Below, piece after piece: positions 41,563 to 51,783 of a DNA stretch of 64,000 bases. Each line of letters starts with the position of its first letter. Position 1 is the first letter of the stretch. Origin of the DNA: Adenophora triphylla var. japonica (Eukaryota > Streptophyta > Magnoliopsida > Asterales > Campanulaceae); assembly GCA_022495995.1 (NCBI GenBank), contig JAFEMH010005397.1:100584-164583 (forward strand), in the 5' to 3' direction. Position numbers and translations under genes: made by a program. The notes below the pieces were generated by a model, which was not told the DNA's origin, did not search any database, and saw nothing but the letters and a program-made list of their open reading frames with translations.

Positions 41563-41921
41563 ATAATCGTCCTTGTGACGTAAAACAAAACCCAAACCAA
41601 AGTCGTCCTTGCCAAAGTCGTCCTTGTGAAGTAAAACTCATAACCCAAACCAAAGTCGTCCGTGTGACGTAAAACTCATAACCCAAATCAAAGTCGTCCG
41701 TGTGACGTAAAACTCAAAACCCAAACCAAAGTCATCCGTGTGATGTAAAACTCATAACCCAAACCAAAATTATTTTTATCTCAATGTAAGCAAAGTCGTC
41801 CGTGTGACATAAAACTCATAACCCAAACCAAAGTCGTCCGTGTGACGTAAAACTCAAAACCCAAACCAAAGTCGTCCGTGTGACGTAAAACTCATAACCC
41901 AAACCAAAGTCGTCTGTGTGA
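41563..41921. repeat. 38-bp minisatellite rich in TGACGT
   Basis: About nine copies of a 38-bp unit containing AAAGTCGTCCGTGTGACGTA, AAACTCATAACCCAAACC. Copies alternate between CTCATAACCC and CTCAAAACCC variants. The array is interrupted near 41770-41790 by TTATTTTTATCTCAATGTAA, which also occurs (as TTATCTCAAAG) upstream at 41492. Each unit carries a TGACG core, a binding site for TGA-type bZIP factors. The array ends exactly at the next LTR. Confidence 0.88.
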
Positions 41922-42371
41922 TGTTGTAGGATTTGGCTCGACATTTGCCTGGTGGTTTAAGGCGAGCGCCCCATCTTTGGTGAGGCGGACGCCTGGAGCT
42001 CCATAGCTGGGGCTGTATGACATTGGCCTGAGGCGGCCGCATGGGTATGGACGGGGCGAGCGCCTCGAGGTCCGTAGGGTGTGGTCGTGGGTTATCACCG
42101 CCAGGCGGGCGCCTGGGTCCTCATGAGGCGCACGCCTCAATGCCAGATGGGGGGTTGTTGAATTACGGGCTTTTGTGTTTTTTGGTCTTAGTTTTGGGCT
42201 AGGGTTTGTTAGTATAAATACTTGTTATAACCCTATGTAAAAGTTAAGAAAGATATTGCACATAATACAAAGGCAGTGATTCAAACCCCAATTGACTTCC
42301 ATCTCTTCTCTTTCGATTTCTCAATTGTGTTCTTGGTTATTGTTCTTTTGCTTCCGCTGCATTGCACAACA
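41922..42371 (+). repeat. Ty1/copia 5' LTR with palindromic GC-rich repeats
   Basis: Starts TGTTGTAGGATTT and ends TTGCACAACA (TGTTG/CAACA terminal inverted repeat), followed two bases later by the PBS TGGTATCAGAGC (42374-42385). Six GGCGNNCGCC-type palindromes lie at 41961, 41984, 42032, 42055, 42104 and 42127, a triplicated unit of 71-72 bp. A TATA-like GTATAAATACTT is near 42212-42223. 3' LTR not seen. Confidence 0.88.
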
Positions 42372-42394
42372 ACTGGTATCAGAGCACGGCTGCG

Positions 42395-43294
42395 ATGGCT
42401 GGGGTTAATTCTATCACCGTGAAGTCCGATGTTCAGAAATTCAATGGGCATGGAAACTTTGCATTGTGGCAAAGGAGGGTGAAGGATTTTCTGGTTCAAG
42501 CAGGCTTGGGAAAAGTTCTTCGGCATTCGACTAAACCCGATGATGTCGAAGAAGGACCATGGAAGGAGTTGCAGGAGCGGGTTGTATCCTCTATACGGAA
42601 ATGCCTTACGAACGAGGTGGTGTATCACGTGATCGATGAAGAATCACCGATGAAGGTTTGGGAGATTTTGGAGGCTAGGTATATGTCAAAATCGCTGTCG
42701 AACAAGTTACATCTCAAGAAAAGGTTGTATGGGCTTAAGATGGCAGAGGGTTCGGATCTTGAATCTCACATCCACACGTTTAATCAAATACTCAACGATT
42801 TGGTTAGGGTGGAGGTGACATTCGAGGAGGAGGACAAGGCATTGATGCTGTTGAATTCGTTGCCTTCTTCTTCAATATACGAAAACCTTGTTACTACGTT
42901 GACTTGGGGAAAAGGTACTGTAGCGTTGCAACCGGTCACAGAAGCTCTTCTAGCTTTTCATAAACGGAAGAAGTCCATTGATGAACTTGCGGGTGAGGGG
43001 TTATTTGTGATAGAAAATCAGGAACGTGGGAGATCTCAGTTCCGGGATAGCTCGCAGAGGCAGAATTCTCGTTCCCAGTCAAAGAAGAAGTACAAGGGGA
43101 ATTGTTTTAAGTGTGGGCAGAAGGGGCATAAGAGGCAGAATTGTCTTAAGAAGGGGAATGGTAAAGTCAAAGAGGGATCTTCAAAGTCAGTCAATGTGGT
43201 TGAAGATTGCTCGGAGGATACAACTCTTACAACCTTACCTCCAACCTTTCTCAACCTGCAACCAACAATCAAAACAACATTGAGACACTTGTAA
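42395..43294 (+). pseudogene. Ty1/copia gag, complete domain, pol missing
   Basis: Start at ATG 42395, directly after the PBS (MAGVNSITVKSDVQKFNGHG). Contains FALWQRRVKDFLVQAGLGKV, WEILEARYMSKSLSNKLHLK, LNDLVRVEVTFEEEDKALML and the zinc knuckle CFKCGQKGHKRQNC. This is the Tnt1-like gag layout. About residue 275 (near 43215) the gag text ends abruptly in SED, and the rest of the frame (TTLTTLPPTFLNLQPT) is unrelated sequence. The element is thus truncated; gag itself has no internal lesion that I can see. Confidence 0.9.
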
Positions 43295-44003
43295 CTGACC
43301 TCAGGTGTATAAACTGATTTGTAAAACCACTTAAGACTGACTTTAAGTGGGTATTGTAAATTGCTTAGTATAGAGCATAATCCCTAATAGACCGTACTTA
43401 TTAGGAAGAGGAAGTTCAAGGAACTTACCTATCCAATCCTTTGTAAATCTTAACGGGAACTAGATTTAAGTGAATTGATCTCACTTGTCAAGGTTGACAG
43501 TGAGGGTGGACGTAGGAGGAGTGAACTCTGAACCACCTTAAAATTCCTTGTGTTCAATTGGTATTATCACACAACACACACACACATCTCACACACAAAC
43601 ACTATTCACTTGTCTTTACATTATTTCAACACTTATTATTCCGCTGCACATTTAACACTTATCTTTAAAACCAGTTATCATCTGACAGCTAAGATTTCAC
43701 CTCAGCTGTCAAAACCTTAACTGCCTAACCTTTAATCTGATTTAAGCAAATAGGACCTTTCAATATGGATAAATAATTAGAGGATAAGCCCCTTATCTAA
43801 CTCACCTTTCTAAATAATCCTGATAGAGATATACTAGGATCCTTTTCCAATAAAAATTTATTTCCTTCTTAATTTATCTTTTCCCCCTTTTTGTAATTAT
43901 AATAGAAGTCTAGTACTTGCTTATCAAGTAACTTCAATTTATATATATAGTTCATAAGTAAATAAGAAAATTAAGGCTTCTTACAATATAATAATTTCTA
44001 ACA
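43216..44003 (+). repeat. Degenerate copia LTR end (Sirevirus-type text)
   Basis: Non-coding. It contains GTGGACGTAGGAGGAG and GAACCACCTTAAAATTCCTT, a combination common at the R/U5 end of plant copia LTRs, plus an (AC)n tract at 43571-43588. It ends TTCTAACA at 44003, followed by a mutated PBS (TGCTATCAGAGC, one change from TGG). The LTR start was not found. Bases 43800-44000 are AT-rich with no other structure. Confidence 0.55.
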
Positions 44004-44840
44004 TGCTATCAGAGCTTATGATCCAAATATATAACTATATTGCGTGAAAGATTCAAATTGAAGCCACCCTACTTGGCCAAGACTTGTATAACTACATCGA
44101 TGGCACCTGTTAGCCCCACCACAATACCTTCCCACATCTGAACCATCCATACCCACCTCCATTACAACCACTCCTGAAACTCAAGCCACCAACGCACTCG
44201 CCATCCCCACTACCCTAACCAAAAATCTTGCTTTCGCCAAGATAAATTAATCTTTGGTGCCCTAGCATGCACCCTATCTCCTTCCCTAGTTCCTCTCATC
44301 TCCCAATACACAACAACTTATGATGCATGGAAGACTCTTGCCAAAACCTATGTCAATCCTTCAAGAGGCCATCTAAAACAAATCAAAGATCGCCTTCATA
44401 ACATCACCAAAGGTTCTCATCATATATTGACTATATACTGGAATTGAAATCTTGTTCTGATGAACTTGCATCCCTAGGTCGCCCTCTCGAGACTGATGAT
44501 CTCGTATATCTAGTTCTTGAGAAATTAAATGATCCAAACTTTGATTTCATCGTTCAAGCGGTTCAAAGTCGTGAAACACCTATCTCCTTTGATGAGTTGC
44601 ACGAAAAGATGATTAATCGTGAACTCACAATATAACACAAAGCCAATACCCGCCAAAACAACAAGTGCAACACTAATCCCTATCCTACCACCCCTCACGG
44701 CTATTCATCCATCACCCAACCCTATTTCCTTCTCCCCTAGACCGATCGTTCCATTCAAAGGTAGATGTCAATGGTGTAGGAATCTTGGCCATTATATTTC
44801 TCAATGCCGCTCCTTCCTCCAACAATTTTCCAGATGGTCT
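44004..44840 (+). pseudogene. Ty1/copia gag remnant
   Basis: After the PBS the plus strand reads, with frame changes, MAPVSPTTIPS, GALACTLSPSLVPLISQYTT, YDAWKTLAKTYVNPSRGHLK and IKDRLHNITKGS, then SCSDELASLGRPLETDDLVY and SFDELHEKMINREL. A zinc knuckle CQWCRNLGHYISQC is near 44770. This is the UBN2-type copia gag, a different family from copia 1, 2 or 3. Broken by several frameshifts; it ends near 44840 at a gypsy fragment on the other strand. Confidence 0.78.
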
Positions 44841-45330
44841 AGGGCCTCCGTTAGTCCGTCTATGAGAGATGAGAGAAGGATCTACTCTTTGTGATCTCCT
44901 ATCATCCTTGTAAGGGGATTCAGGCATTTCGAGCAAGCTCTGCAGTATTCTAGCTCGCTCCAACAGAATATCCTTCCTACTAAGGTGATTAGTTGAGGGA
45001 CCTGCCACTTCTCCTGCAACTGTTTGACCTGTTTGGACTTTCTTAGATTGTTGGATCACCCCTTGATTAGGCATGGGCCTCTTCTCCCTCCTTCTATCTT
45101 GCAGACCGGCACCATCAGCCATACTATTGGAGCGAGTGGCTCTCCTGTCTGGATGCCCCGGCGGAGGAGGAGGCAGATTAGTGGTTCTCCACATTTCTTC
45201 CAATATTTTCGTGCACTGGCTCACTATAGGAGGTTGCAGTATGACCATCAGACACCATGATTGTGGTTTGAGAAAAGTTTCAAGGTCTAGCGTTTATAGT
45301 TTCCCGGCAATGGAACTAAACTGATGACGC
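44841..45330 (-). pseudogene. Gypsy-type gag N-terminal fragment
   Basis: From 45248: MVILQPPIVSQCTKILEEMW, PPPPGHPDRRATRS, then KDILLERARILQSLLEMPES. No zinc knuckle. It continues into the opposite-strand copia only by chance. The leader upstream reads ATTGCCGGGAAACTATA-like text at about 45300-45320 that may be a PBS region. Assigned to Ty3/gypsy (Tat-like) by layout only. Confidence 0.5.
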
Positions 45331-46180
45331 GGGAAACGATCCAGATCAGCCTTAGTCCAGCAGTTAGGTTGATCTCCAGCTAAAATGACCTGAAACCATA
45401 AACAAACAACTTGTCGGAGTGGTCTCCGGCTAAGACTCTCTGGCGTGATGATGAGATAACGTCTATTAGCTTGAATAAACTGTATTGAACAAACGTAATC
45501 TTCAGAAGGCTAAGAAGACATTACCTTTAAACGTTGGATATTGTTAGGTATTTATAGAGGCATTGTAGGATTGTGTTGAATCCCTAAAATCAAGGAGATA
45601 TTGTTGGCATAACTGTCTCCAAAAATGTAGGAGGCGGTTACAAATGACGACATGGGAATACGCACGTGTTGTTAGGTCGAGGTCGCTTGAATGATCAAGA
45701 GCGACCTGACTTTGTGACTTGGCTTGATATGAATTGTACAAGTTGGTGATCGTATTTTGGATGTAGCTAAGTCGGGACCAGCGATGGTCGCACAATGAGC
45801 TAGATCGACTGATCTATGCTGGGCCGTTGGCGCAGTAATAATTGGACCGGTCCATTTGGCAGTATAGGCTCAATCACGTCTGAAAGTTAGGCTTCATCTG
45901 GTGGACCTGGCCTGTCACTTTTATTCCGTTCAGATGTCAAATTCATGAATATGAAGAAATGATAATTTGGATGAAATAAATCTAAGTGTTGAAACGGTTC
46001 AGGAAATGAAACCTAGAAGAAAGTGTGCTAGTTTGTAAAGTTATTGTATGACTTGAGGCAAGTACAAATATAAGGACATCAAAAGTTCGATTGTGTGGTT
46101 TAACAAGAGTAACTAGGTTACTTTGTTAATTAAATCCAAAAACGATATGTTAAGCTAAGAAAAATTCTAGTAAATTTGAT
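45331..46180 (-). repeat. Probable LTR of the adjacent gypsy fragment
   Basis: Non-coding, with a minus-strand TATA box (CTATAAATACC) near 45548-45560, suitably placed upstream of the gag fragment. The left portion repeats CTCCAGCTAA/CTCCGGCTAA. Exact limits unclear; no TSD found. Confidence 0.45.
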
Positions 46181-46624
46181 CCGTTGATTCAAATTCAAGG
46201 AAAACTAATGGACTCGTTGTTAAACAAATCATTAGGTTCTTCATCAAATATTGGTGGCTTGGACCAATCGACAAAAGTTTCTTCACATGTTGAAGATGAA
46301 AACGGCCATGCAAGATTTTCTGAAGTAACTTCATCCTACGCTCGCTGGAAAGTAAGATTTAATCGACGTTGAATTTGATGAGAAGCCTCTCCCCTCAACA
46401 CTTCATTACAAGTGTGATTGAGAAGGTAGTTCTTCTATCGACCATTAAAATATTTAGCATCTAAACCATGACGTGAATCATCACGATTAAGAGGCTCATA
46501 CCGCTCCAATCTCTGTTGGAGTTGTTGCACTTGTCTCCTAAGTTCATCCATCTCAATATCTCGTAGGTTCCTTTCTCTAACTACTTGACATTGTGAAGGC
46601 ATGGCAACCAAAGCTCTGATACCG
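46181..46624 (-). pseudogene. Ty3/gypsy gag remnant with PBS
   Basis: On the minus strand ATG at 46602 opens MPSQCQVVRERNLRDIEMDE, LRRQVQQLQQRLERYEPLNR, the coiled-coil start of chromovirus-like gag. It stops after KYFNGR, then decays (LNHTCNEVLRGEAS, IFDEEPNDLF) with stops. GGTATCAGAGC (46623-46613) just upstream is a tRNA-Met PBS, one base from consensus. Internal deletions have removed most of gag-pol. Confidence 0.75.
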
Positions 46625-47477
46625 GAAAATGGAGAAGAAAGGAGGGAATGTAGGTGAAACTAGAAAAAGGATAAACACTCAAAAAACACTTTGGAATCCA
46701 CCAAAGAAGAAATCCATCTATTATATATATGCCTAAGGCTCAAAAATCCATTCACAATAGTTTTACCATCACAAGATGGGTTTATATAGGCTAAATGGAA
46801 CATCCCTCCATTCCATAGGCAAAACATGAATGAAAGCAATACATGAACTAGGAAAATCAAAAGTTGTTGAGGAAATGTAGGCAGTCAGCTTATACCTTCT
46901 GCACCAAAATTGCAATCTCTCTCTTTCTAGACACCGAAACGACAAACTGATTTTTTTGTATGAAAGTAGGCACAGAGATCTTTCCAACGAATACTTTTAC
47001 GCCTTCTGGAACCTTCTAGATCAATACAGAATTTCTTTCAAAGTTGATTGAAAATCTGGTTCCGCATAATCTAAAAATCAGCTTCGTTTAGTATGTTTGA
47101 CTGACCTTTGCTCAGCCATTCATTGGATTTGTTCCCAATAGATACTCCTGTGTCATTTTATCTGAAATCCTGATTCTGCCACTGATACACATTACAGCTT
47201 GATAATGCCTTCATACCCTTCGTCTTCTACGGCCTTCTCTGCCTTTAAATGGGAATTAGTTAACATGAAACAAGTCAAATGGGATAATTACCAAGTTATT
47301 TTTTTTAATGTAGAGGTATTAACTATGCATATATCTGTTGTAGCCTTGTAGGTGATATATAGTCAATATGTTGGTCCTAGAGGAGGCAAAAAGGGTAAAG
47401 AACAGCTAGATGGGGTGTGATCTTTGTAATGAAATCGGTCCGGTCTTCTTGCAATAGGAAAATACATGCGATGGAGT
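46625..47477 (-). repeat. LTR of the gypsy remnant, then unassigned flank
   Basis: Minus-strand LTR text ends at the PBS (TTCTTCTCCATTTTCC). It includes ATATATAATAGATGG near 46712-46726 as a TATA-like signal. The outer limit may be near 47270. 47280-47477 is unassigned sequence that ends in GGAGT, the target duplication of copia 2. Confidence 0.55.
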
Positions 47478-48248
47478 TGAAAGTTTCGTGTAGCTAGGAA
47501 ACTTAGATCACCCAACAGACAACGGATGTGAGTACAAATGTGTCTTACAACTGTCCACACATCCACAGATAATGCAGCGGAATAAAATAAATTAAAAGTA
47601 ATAACTCAAGAATTATTTACGCTTACTGATCAATGTGATCAGCAAACTAGGCTTACGCCCAAAAACTTTTCACTATAAAAACTTTTGTTGCTTACAAAAA
47701 CAAAGAAGTGAAAAACTAAAATATGAAAATACTAAACAAGTTCTAATCACCTTCTACGACAAGAACAACTCCCCTTTCCCAAGTAGGATCTATTCTAGTC
47801 AGAAGTAAAACAAAAGAACTCTATGAAAAGCTAGATGTGAGTTACGGATGTAAGACACAACCTTCACTCACAACCTAAAAACAACAATGTCGAATACTAT
47901 GAAGAATAAGTAATTTTTCTCTCTAAAATTCCGTAGCTTCTCTTGTGCTGAATGTCTTGTATTAATACTGCACCATTGAGAAGATCTTCATGTAATCAAC
48001 ATCTTCCTTTGTGAGATCTCTTTTCCTATATGAAAACATAAAACACACTCACAAGGAAATAGAATATTAGTGGGTTAGTCCTAATATAAAACTATGTACA
48101 TAAATAAAAGATATTTACATATTTACAATCTCCTAGTCAAAGTAGGACAATAATAAATCTTCCATGAAAGTCCCAAAATCTTCTTACCATATAGAAGTCT
48201 TTTGAAATAAGGAAACATAAATATGTTCCCATAAAACTCACGTTTTCA
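47478..48248 (-). repeat. Copia 2 3' LTR (left)
   Basis: 771 bp; TGAAAG and CTTTCA-type ends (TTTTCA at the right). Its TATA region reads TATTAATA instead of TATAAATA (about 47960-47970), so promoter function may be impaired. Its CCATATAGAAG sequence corresponds to the empty site of the MITE found in the right LTR. Dyad motif at 47523-47563. Confidence 0.93.
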
Positions 48249-48262
48249 ATCTCCCCCTATTT
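48249..48262 (-). promoter_or_regulatory. Copia 2 polypurine tract
   Basis: AATAGGGGGAGAT on the minus strand abuts the 3' LTR, identical to copia 1. A second PPT-like run (TTAGGGGGAGAA) occurs just outside ORF3's end near 48589-48600. Confidence 0.85.
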
Positions 48263-48601
48263 TGGACTTTCTGGTCAAAACCAAAGATTTATTGAATTCA
48301 CAATTTATGACCACAGAGTAAACACAAAAACATAGAGTTAAACATAAATCCCCCTGCATGGATGTGTGTCCAGATGTGTATACACATTCACACATAAAAA
48401 CTGCATAAACCAAGTTAGAACAAAATATTAGCAGTTCATTAAAAAAAACTAAAACAAAACAACCATTCAGCAAAAACCTAATTAAAACTATTACAACCCA
48501 TTGTTTAAAAAAAAAAAACTAAAACTAAAGCAGAGATTAAAAATTGTCTTTAACATCCATCAAAGCATCAAAACAAGCAAAAAGAATTTCTCCCCCTAAG
48601 T

Positions 48602-50680
48602 TTAAAGATCCCATTGTCTCCATTTAAAGCCAGCCACAGCTGTAGCAGCAACAGCAGCATCAGGATTTGAACTTGATTCTCCTTCTTTTTTACTAGAAAT
48701 TTTAGCATGCCATCTGAGGAGTCTATCCTTAAGGGCTTTCAGATTGTTGGCATGGGCAGTGGAGGATTGAACTTGAGCTTCAGCAATAGCAATCTCAGCA
48801 TCTAAATCCTTCATCTGAGCTTCAAAAGGATCATCAGATGTGGCTTCAGATGTATCCACATCTGGCATACCAAGTTCAGGAACAGTACCCAAAGGGAGGT
48901 CCACATGTCTTTGCTTAGGGTCAAGCAGGGTTTTGGATTCCTTAAACAACTCAAATTTTTCAAACATTTCTTCATTTTTCTCTGCCTTCACACCATTGGC
49001 AACCAGAATTTGAGAGATTAGAGAGGGATAAGGTAAAGACCACTTCTTAGAGGGTGACTCTCCATAAGCACAGATTTTTCTAAAGATAAAATCTCCAAAA
49101 TTGATATTTCTCTTAATACCCAACCTATAAAGAAGATCAGCTTGCACCCTAGTCACAGAAGTCTTATTATTTGAGGGGCAAAGGTTGGCAACTAGAATTG
49201 TATGGAGAAAGCAATAAATAGAGGAAAGAGAGCCACTTTCCAAATCCTTAGGTTTCACAGGCCAAGAGGATACTTTGCCATGAGTGATGGCAGAAACAAC
49301 TTCATCATCAGACACATCAACCAACTGATCCAAAGTGTTATCCAATCCAAGAAAATCATTAATGACAGATGGAGAAAAGGGAACAGACATTCCTCTAACA
49401 TAGACAGTGAGGGGAGAGGAGTAACATTTATCTAACCATTTGGGCAAATTGGCATAAAACTCATACACCATCTTAGGATAAAATGGGAGAGGGTGATCAA
49501 CAGTTAAAAACAGTCCTCTTTCTTCAAAGGATTTGTCCATGCCCAACTTAAAGAATGTTTCCCTATCTCTCTTCATCTCTATAATAAAAACCTTAGAAGA
49601 AATTAGGCCAAACCTACCAGAGGCATTCTTGGTCAAGAATTTCTTAGAGAAGGGTTTAGGGGCAGCAGTAATGGAAAGAGTTGAAGAATTACCCTTTTCA
49701 GCCTTCTTTCTGGTGGATGTGCGTCTGGATATGTGCACATCTTCAGACACATCTTTAGCAAGAGCTTGCTTTTTGACAGATTCTACCTCTGTCTCTTCAC
49801 CAGATGAGGTATCCTTTTCTAGGTCCTCTTTTTCTTGTTCTAATTCATACCTTCCCAGCTTGAAGTTGATATCAGATGCAGTATCATCACTCTCATAGCT
49901 TGAAACAGATTCATAAGCTTATTCCTCAATAGGCTCTAAGTCAGTAGAAGCAACCTTTTTCTTTCCTTTCAATTCCATCAAAATATTAGCTAAAGGCACC
50001 TCATCATTAAACACAGAAGAATCCTTAACAGGAGAGGTAACCTTAGGGACAGGAGCAACATCAGGAGTAGGTGTATCAAATACAGGAGTAGGAACAGGAT
50101 CAATGGTCTCAGCATGGGGAACAGTATCAGAAGGAGTAATAACAGGTTCAACAACTGAGGGAGGAGGAATTGTAGATTGAGCCCTAGTTCTTACAAGAGG
50201 AGCAATTACCTCTTCTCCTTCTTCTTCTTCGAGAGTAATGGCGGTAGATGGCTTCCCACCAGGCTTCTTCAAGTTCTTTGCCTTGTCAGACTCTGACAGC
50301 TTTCGAACCCTATGTGATCGTCTTAGATTGCGTTGGGGCACCGGAGCTTGGCTCTGGGATTTAGCTGGTGTAAGCTTCCTCTTCTTGGTCAAAGAAGGTT
50401 CTGTAAAAGAAGAAACAGGGGCGACAACCGATGGTGGAATCACCGGAGAGGTTGGAGCATTAGGGTTTTCAGCAACGGTTGAAATAGGCAAGGGTTCCAA
50501 TGTGGGGGATTTTGAGGAGGGAGCTTCCATGATTGGATCAGACGAGGACGAAGGGGAGGCAAATTCACCAAGGAATTCTGAAATAGCAGAGTTGACGACA
50601 ATGGAAGCTTCTCCTTTTGCTACAGAGATTGGGACAACGTCAAGAACGTATTCTTCGCGAATGTTGGAGTGATCGGCCAT
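48602..50680 (-). pseudogene. Copia 2 extra ORF downstream of pol (ORF3)
   Basis: Frame from ATG 50680 (MADHSNIREEYVLDV) to the stop at 48602, about 690 codons, with a single in-frame TAA at 49919-49921 where copia 1 has a Glu codon. Layout: Pro/Ser/Thr-rich N-terminus with KKRKLTPAKSQ and RRSHRVRKLSESDK (basic, possible nuclear localisation), acidic middle, a globular Transposase_32-like block (MVYEFYANLPKWLDKCYSS, YVRGMSVPFSPSVINDFLGL), then a helical C-terminus (DAEIAIAEAQVQSSTAHANN). It is therefore nearly intact and defines the family's ORF3. No signal peptide or transmembrane segment. Role unknown. Confidence 0.85.
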
Positions 50681-51783
50681 TTAAACAGAAGATTGGTATT
50701 AGGTTGAATAGTAGAAGGGGATTTAATGCAAGGTGTGTGAGATTGTGTGCAGAGAGAAGGGAGAACAAAAAGTTTTAGCAAGGGTTTATGGGGGATGGGA
50801 CGGATGTGAGGTCTCATAAATACTCACAGCTCCCCCTTTCCAACTGAAACTTGGATTTCTTCTCCAAAAAGGTCTCACACAACCTAAATTCCTTAGGAGT
50901 CCTCCAACGGCTAGAAACCTTTGAGGTTACTACACACAACCAATTTCGAGGAAATAGGGGATCAAAATAAAACAAGATTTTGATAGATTTTTATGGAAAC
51001 AAAAAATACTCAGCCATATCTTTATTTAAAACAGAATCCCACTCGAAATTTCTAACCTTTTCAAACAAGGAATGATACACACCTTTTCTTTCATGAAAGA
51101 TATTGGAGATCAAAAACCTATACAATCAAAGAATGAATTAAGAAAGAAAATTAATTAACTTGTATATTTACAAAGCTCCTATATGTCCTAAAAATGCAGT
51201 ATGCCTAGCATGATGCAAACACACAGGTGATGGAAATATTCTCAGCTTATGGATGTGGCATAGGATGTGAGTCACATATGGGGACACATTTAGATCACAA
51301 AAAATCAATGAGCAATAATCCAATCTGCACAGCCTCTAGGATGCATCCACCAATTTTTTGTTGTGGATTTTTGCATTGTGAGTAGCTTTCACTTTACTTG
51401 ATCCCAAAGATAGCCCTTTTTCCCAATGATCTTATCAAGTTTGATTTCAAGTTTTCTTATGAAAATTACTTGATCACAATGGTCTGACTTCATACTAAGG
51501 GTGAAGCAGCTGTTTCTCACATATATTTTTTCTTTTAAAGCACCCACTGTGAGATACCTAGGAAGGTTATATCAAGTCACCAAAAGGTGACATGAACAGG
51601 AAGTGCTCACAATTAAGTGATCAAAAATAATGTCAAAGATGAAAACTCACAAGTGACCACACTGAGAAATTTCGTGCTAATGCATGATATATTTCTTTTT
51701 GATTTTTTTTTATAATTTTTTTTTTCAGTTAATCTAATATACAGATGTGTTAGAGGATGTGAGACACATTTGTACTCACAACC
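50681..51783. other. Copia 2 non-coding spacer between ORF3 and pol
   Basis: Same as the copia 1 spacer. It has a PPT-like GGGGGAGC on minus near 50828, dyad motifs at about 51252 and 51741, and an AT-rich run near 51690-51725. No gene. Confidence 0.7.

Noticed and set aside
41570..41920. CRISPR-like appearance of the 38-bp repeats
   Set aside because: Units are directly abutting with no unique spacers, and the genome is a plant; it is a minisatellite.
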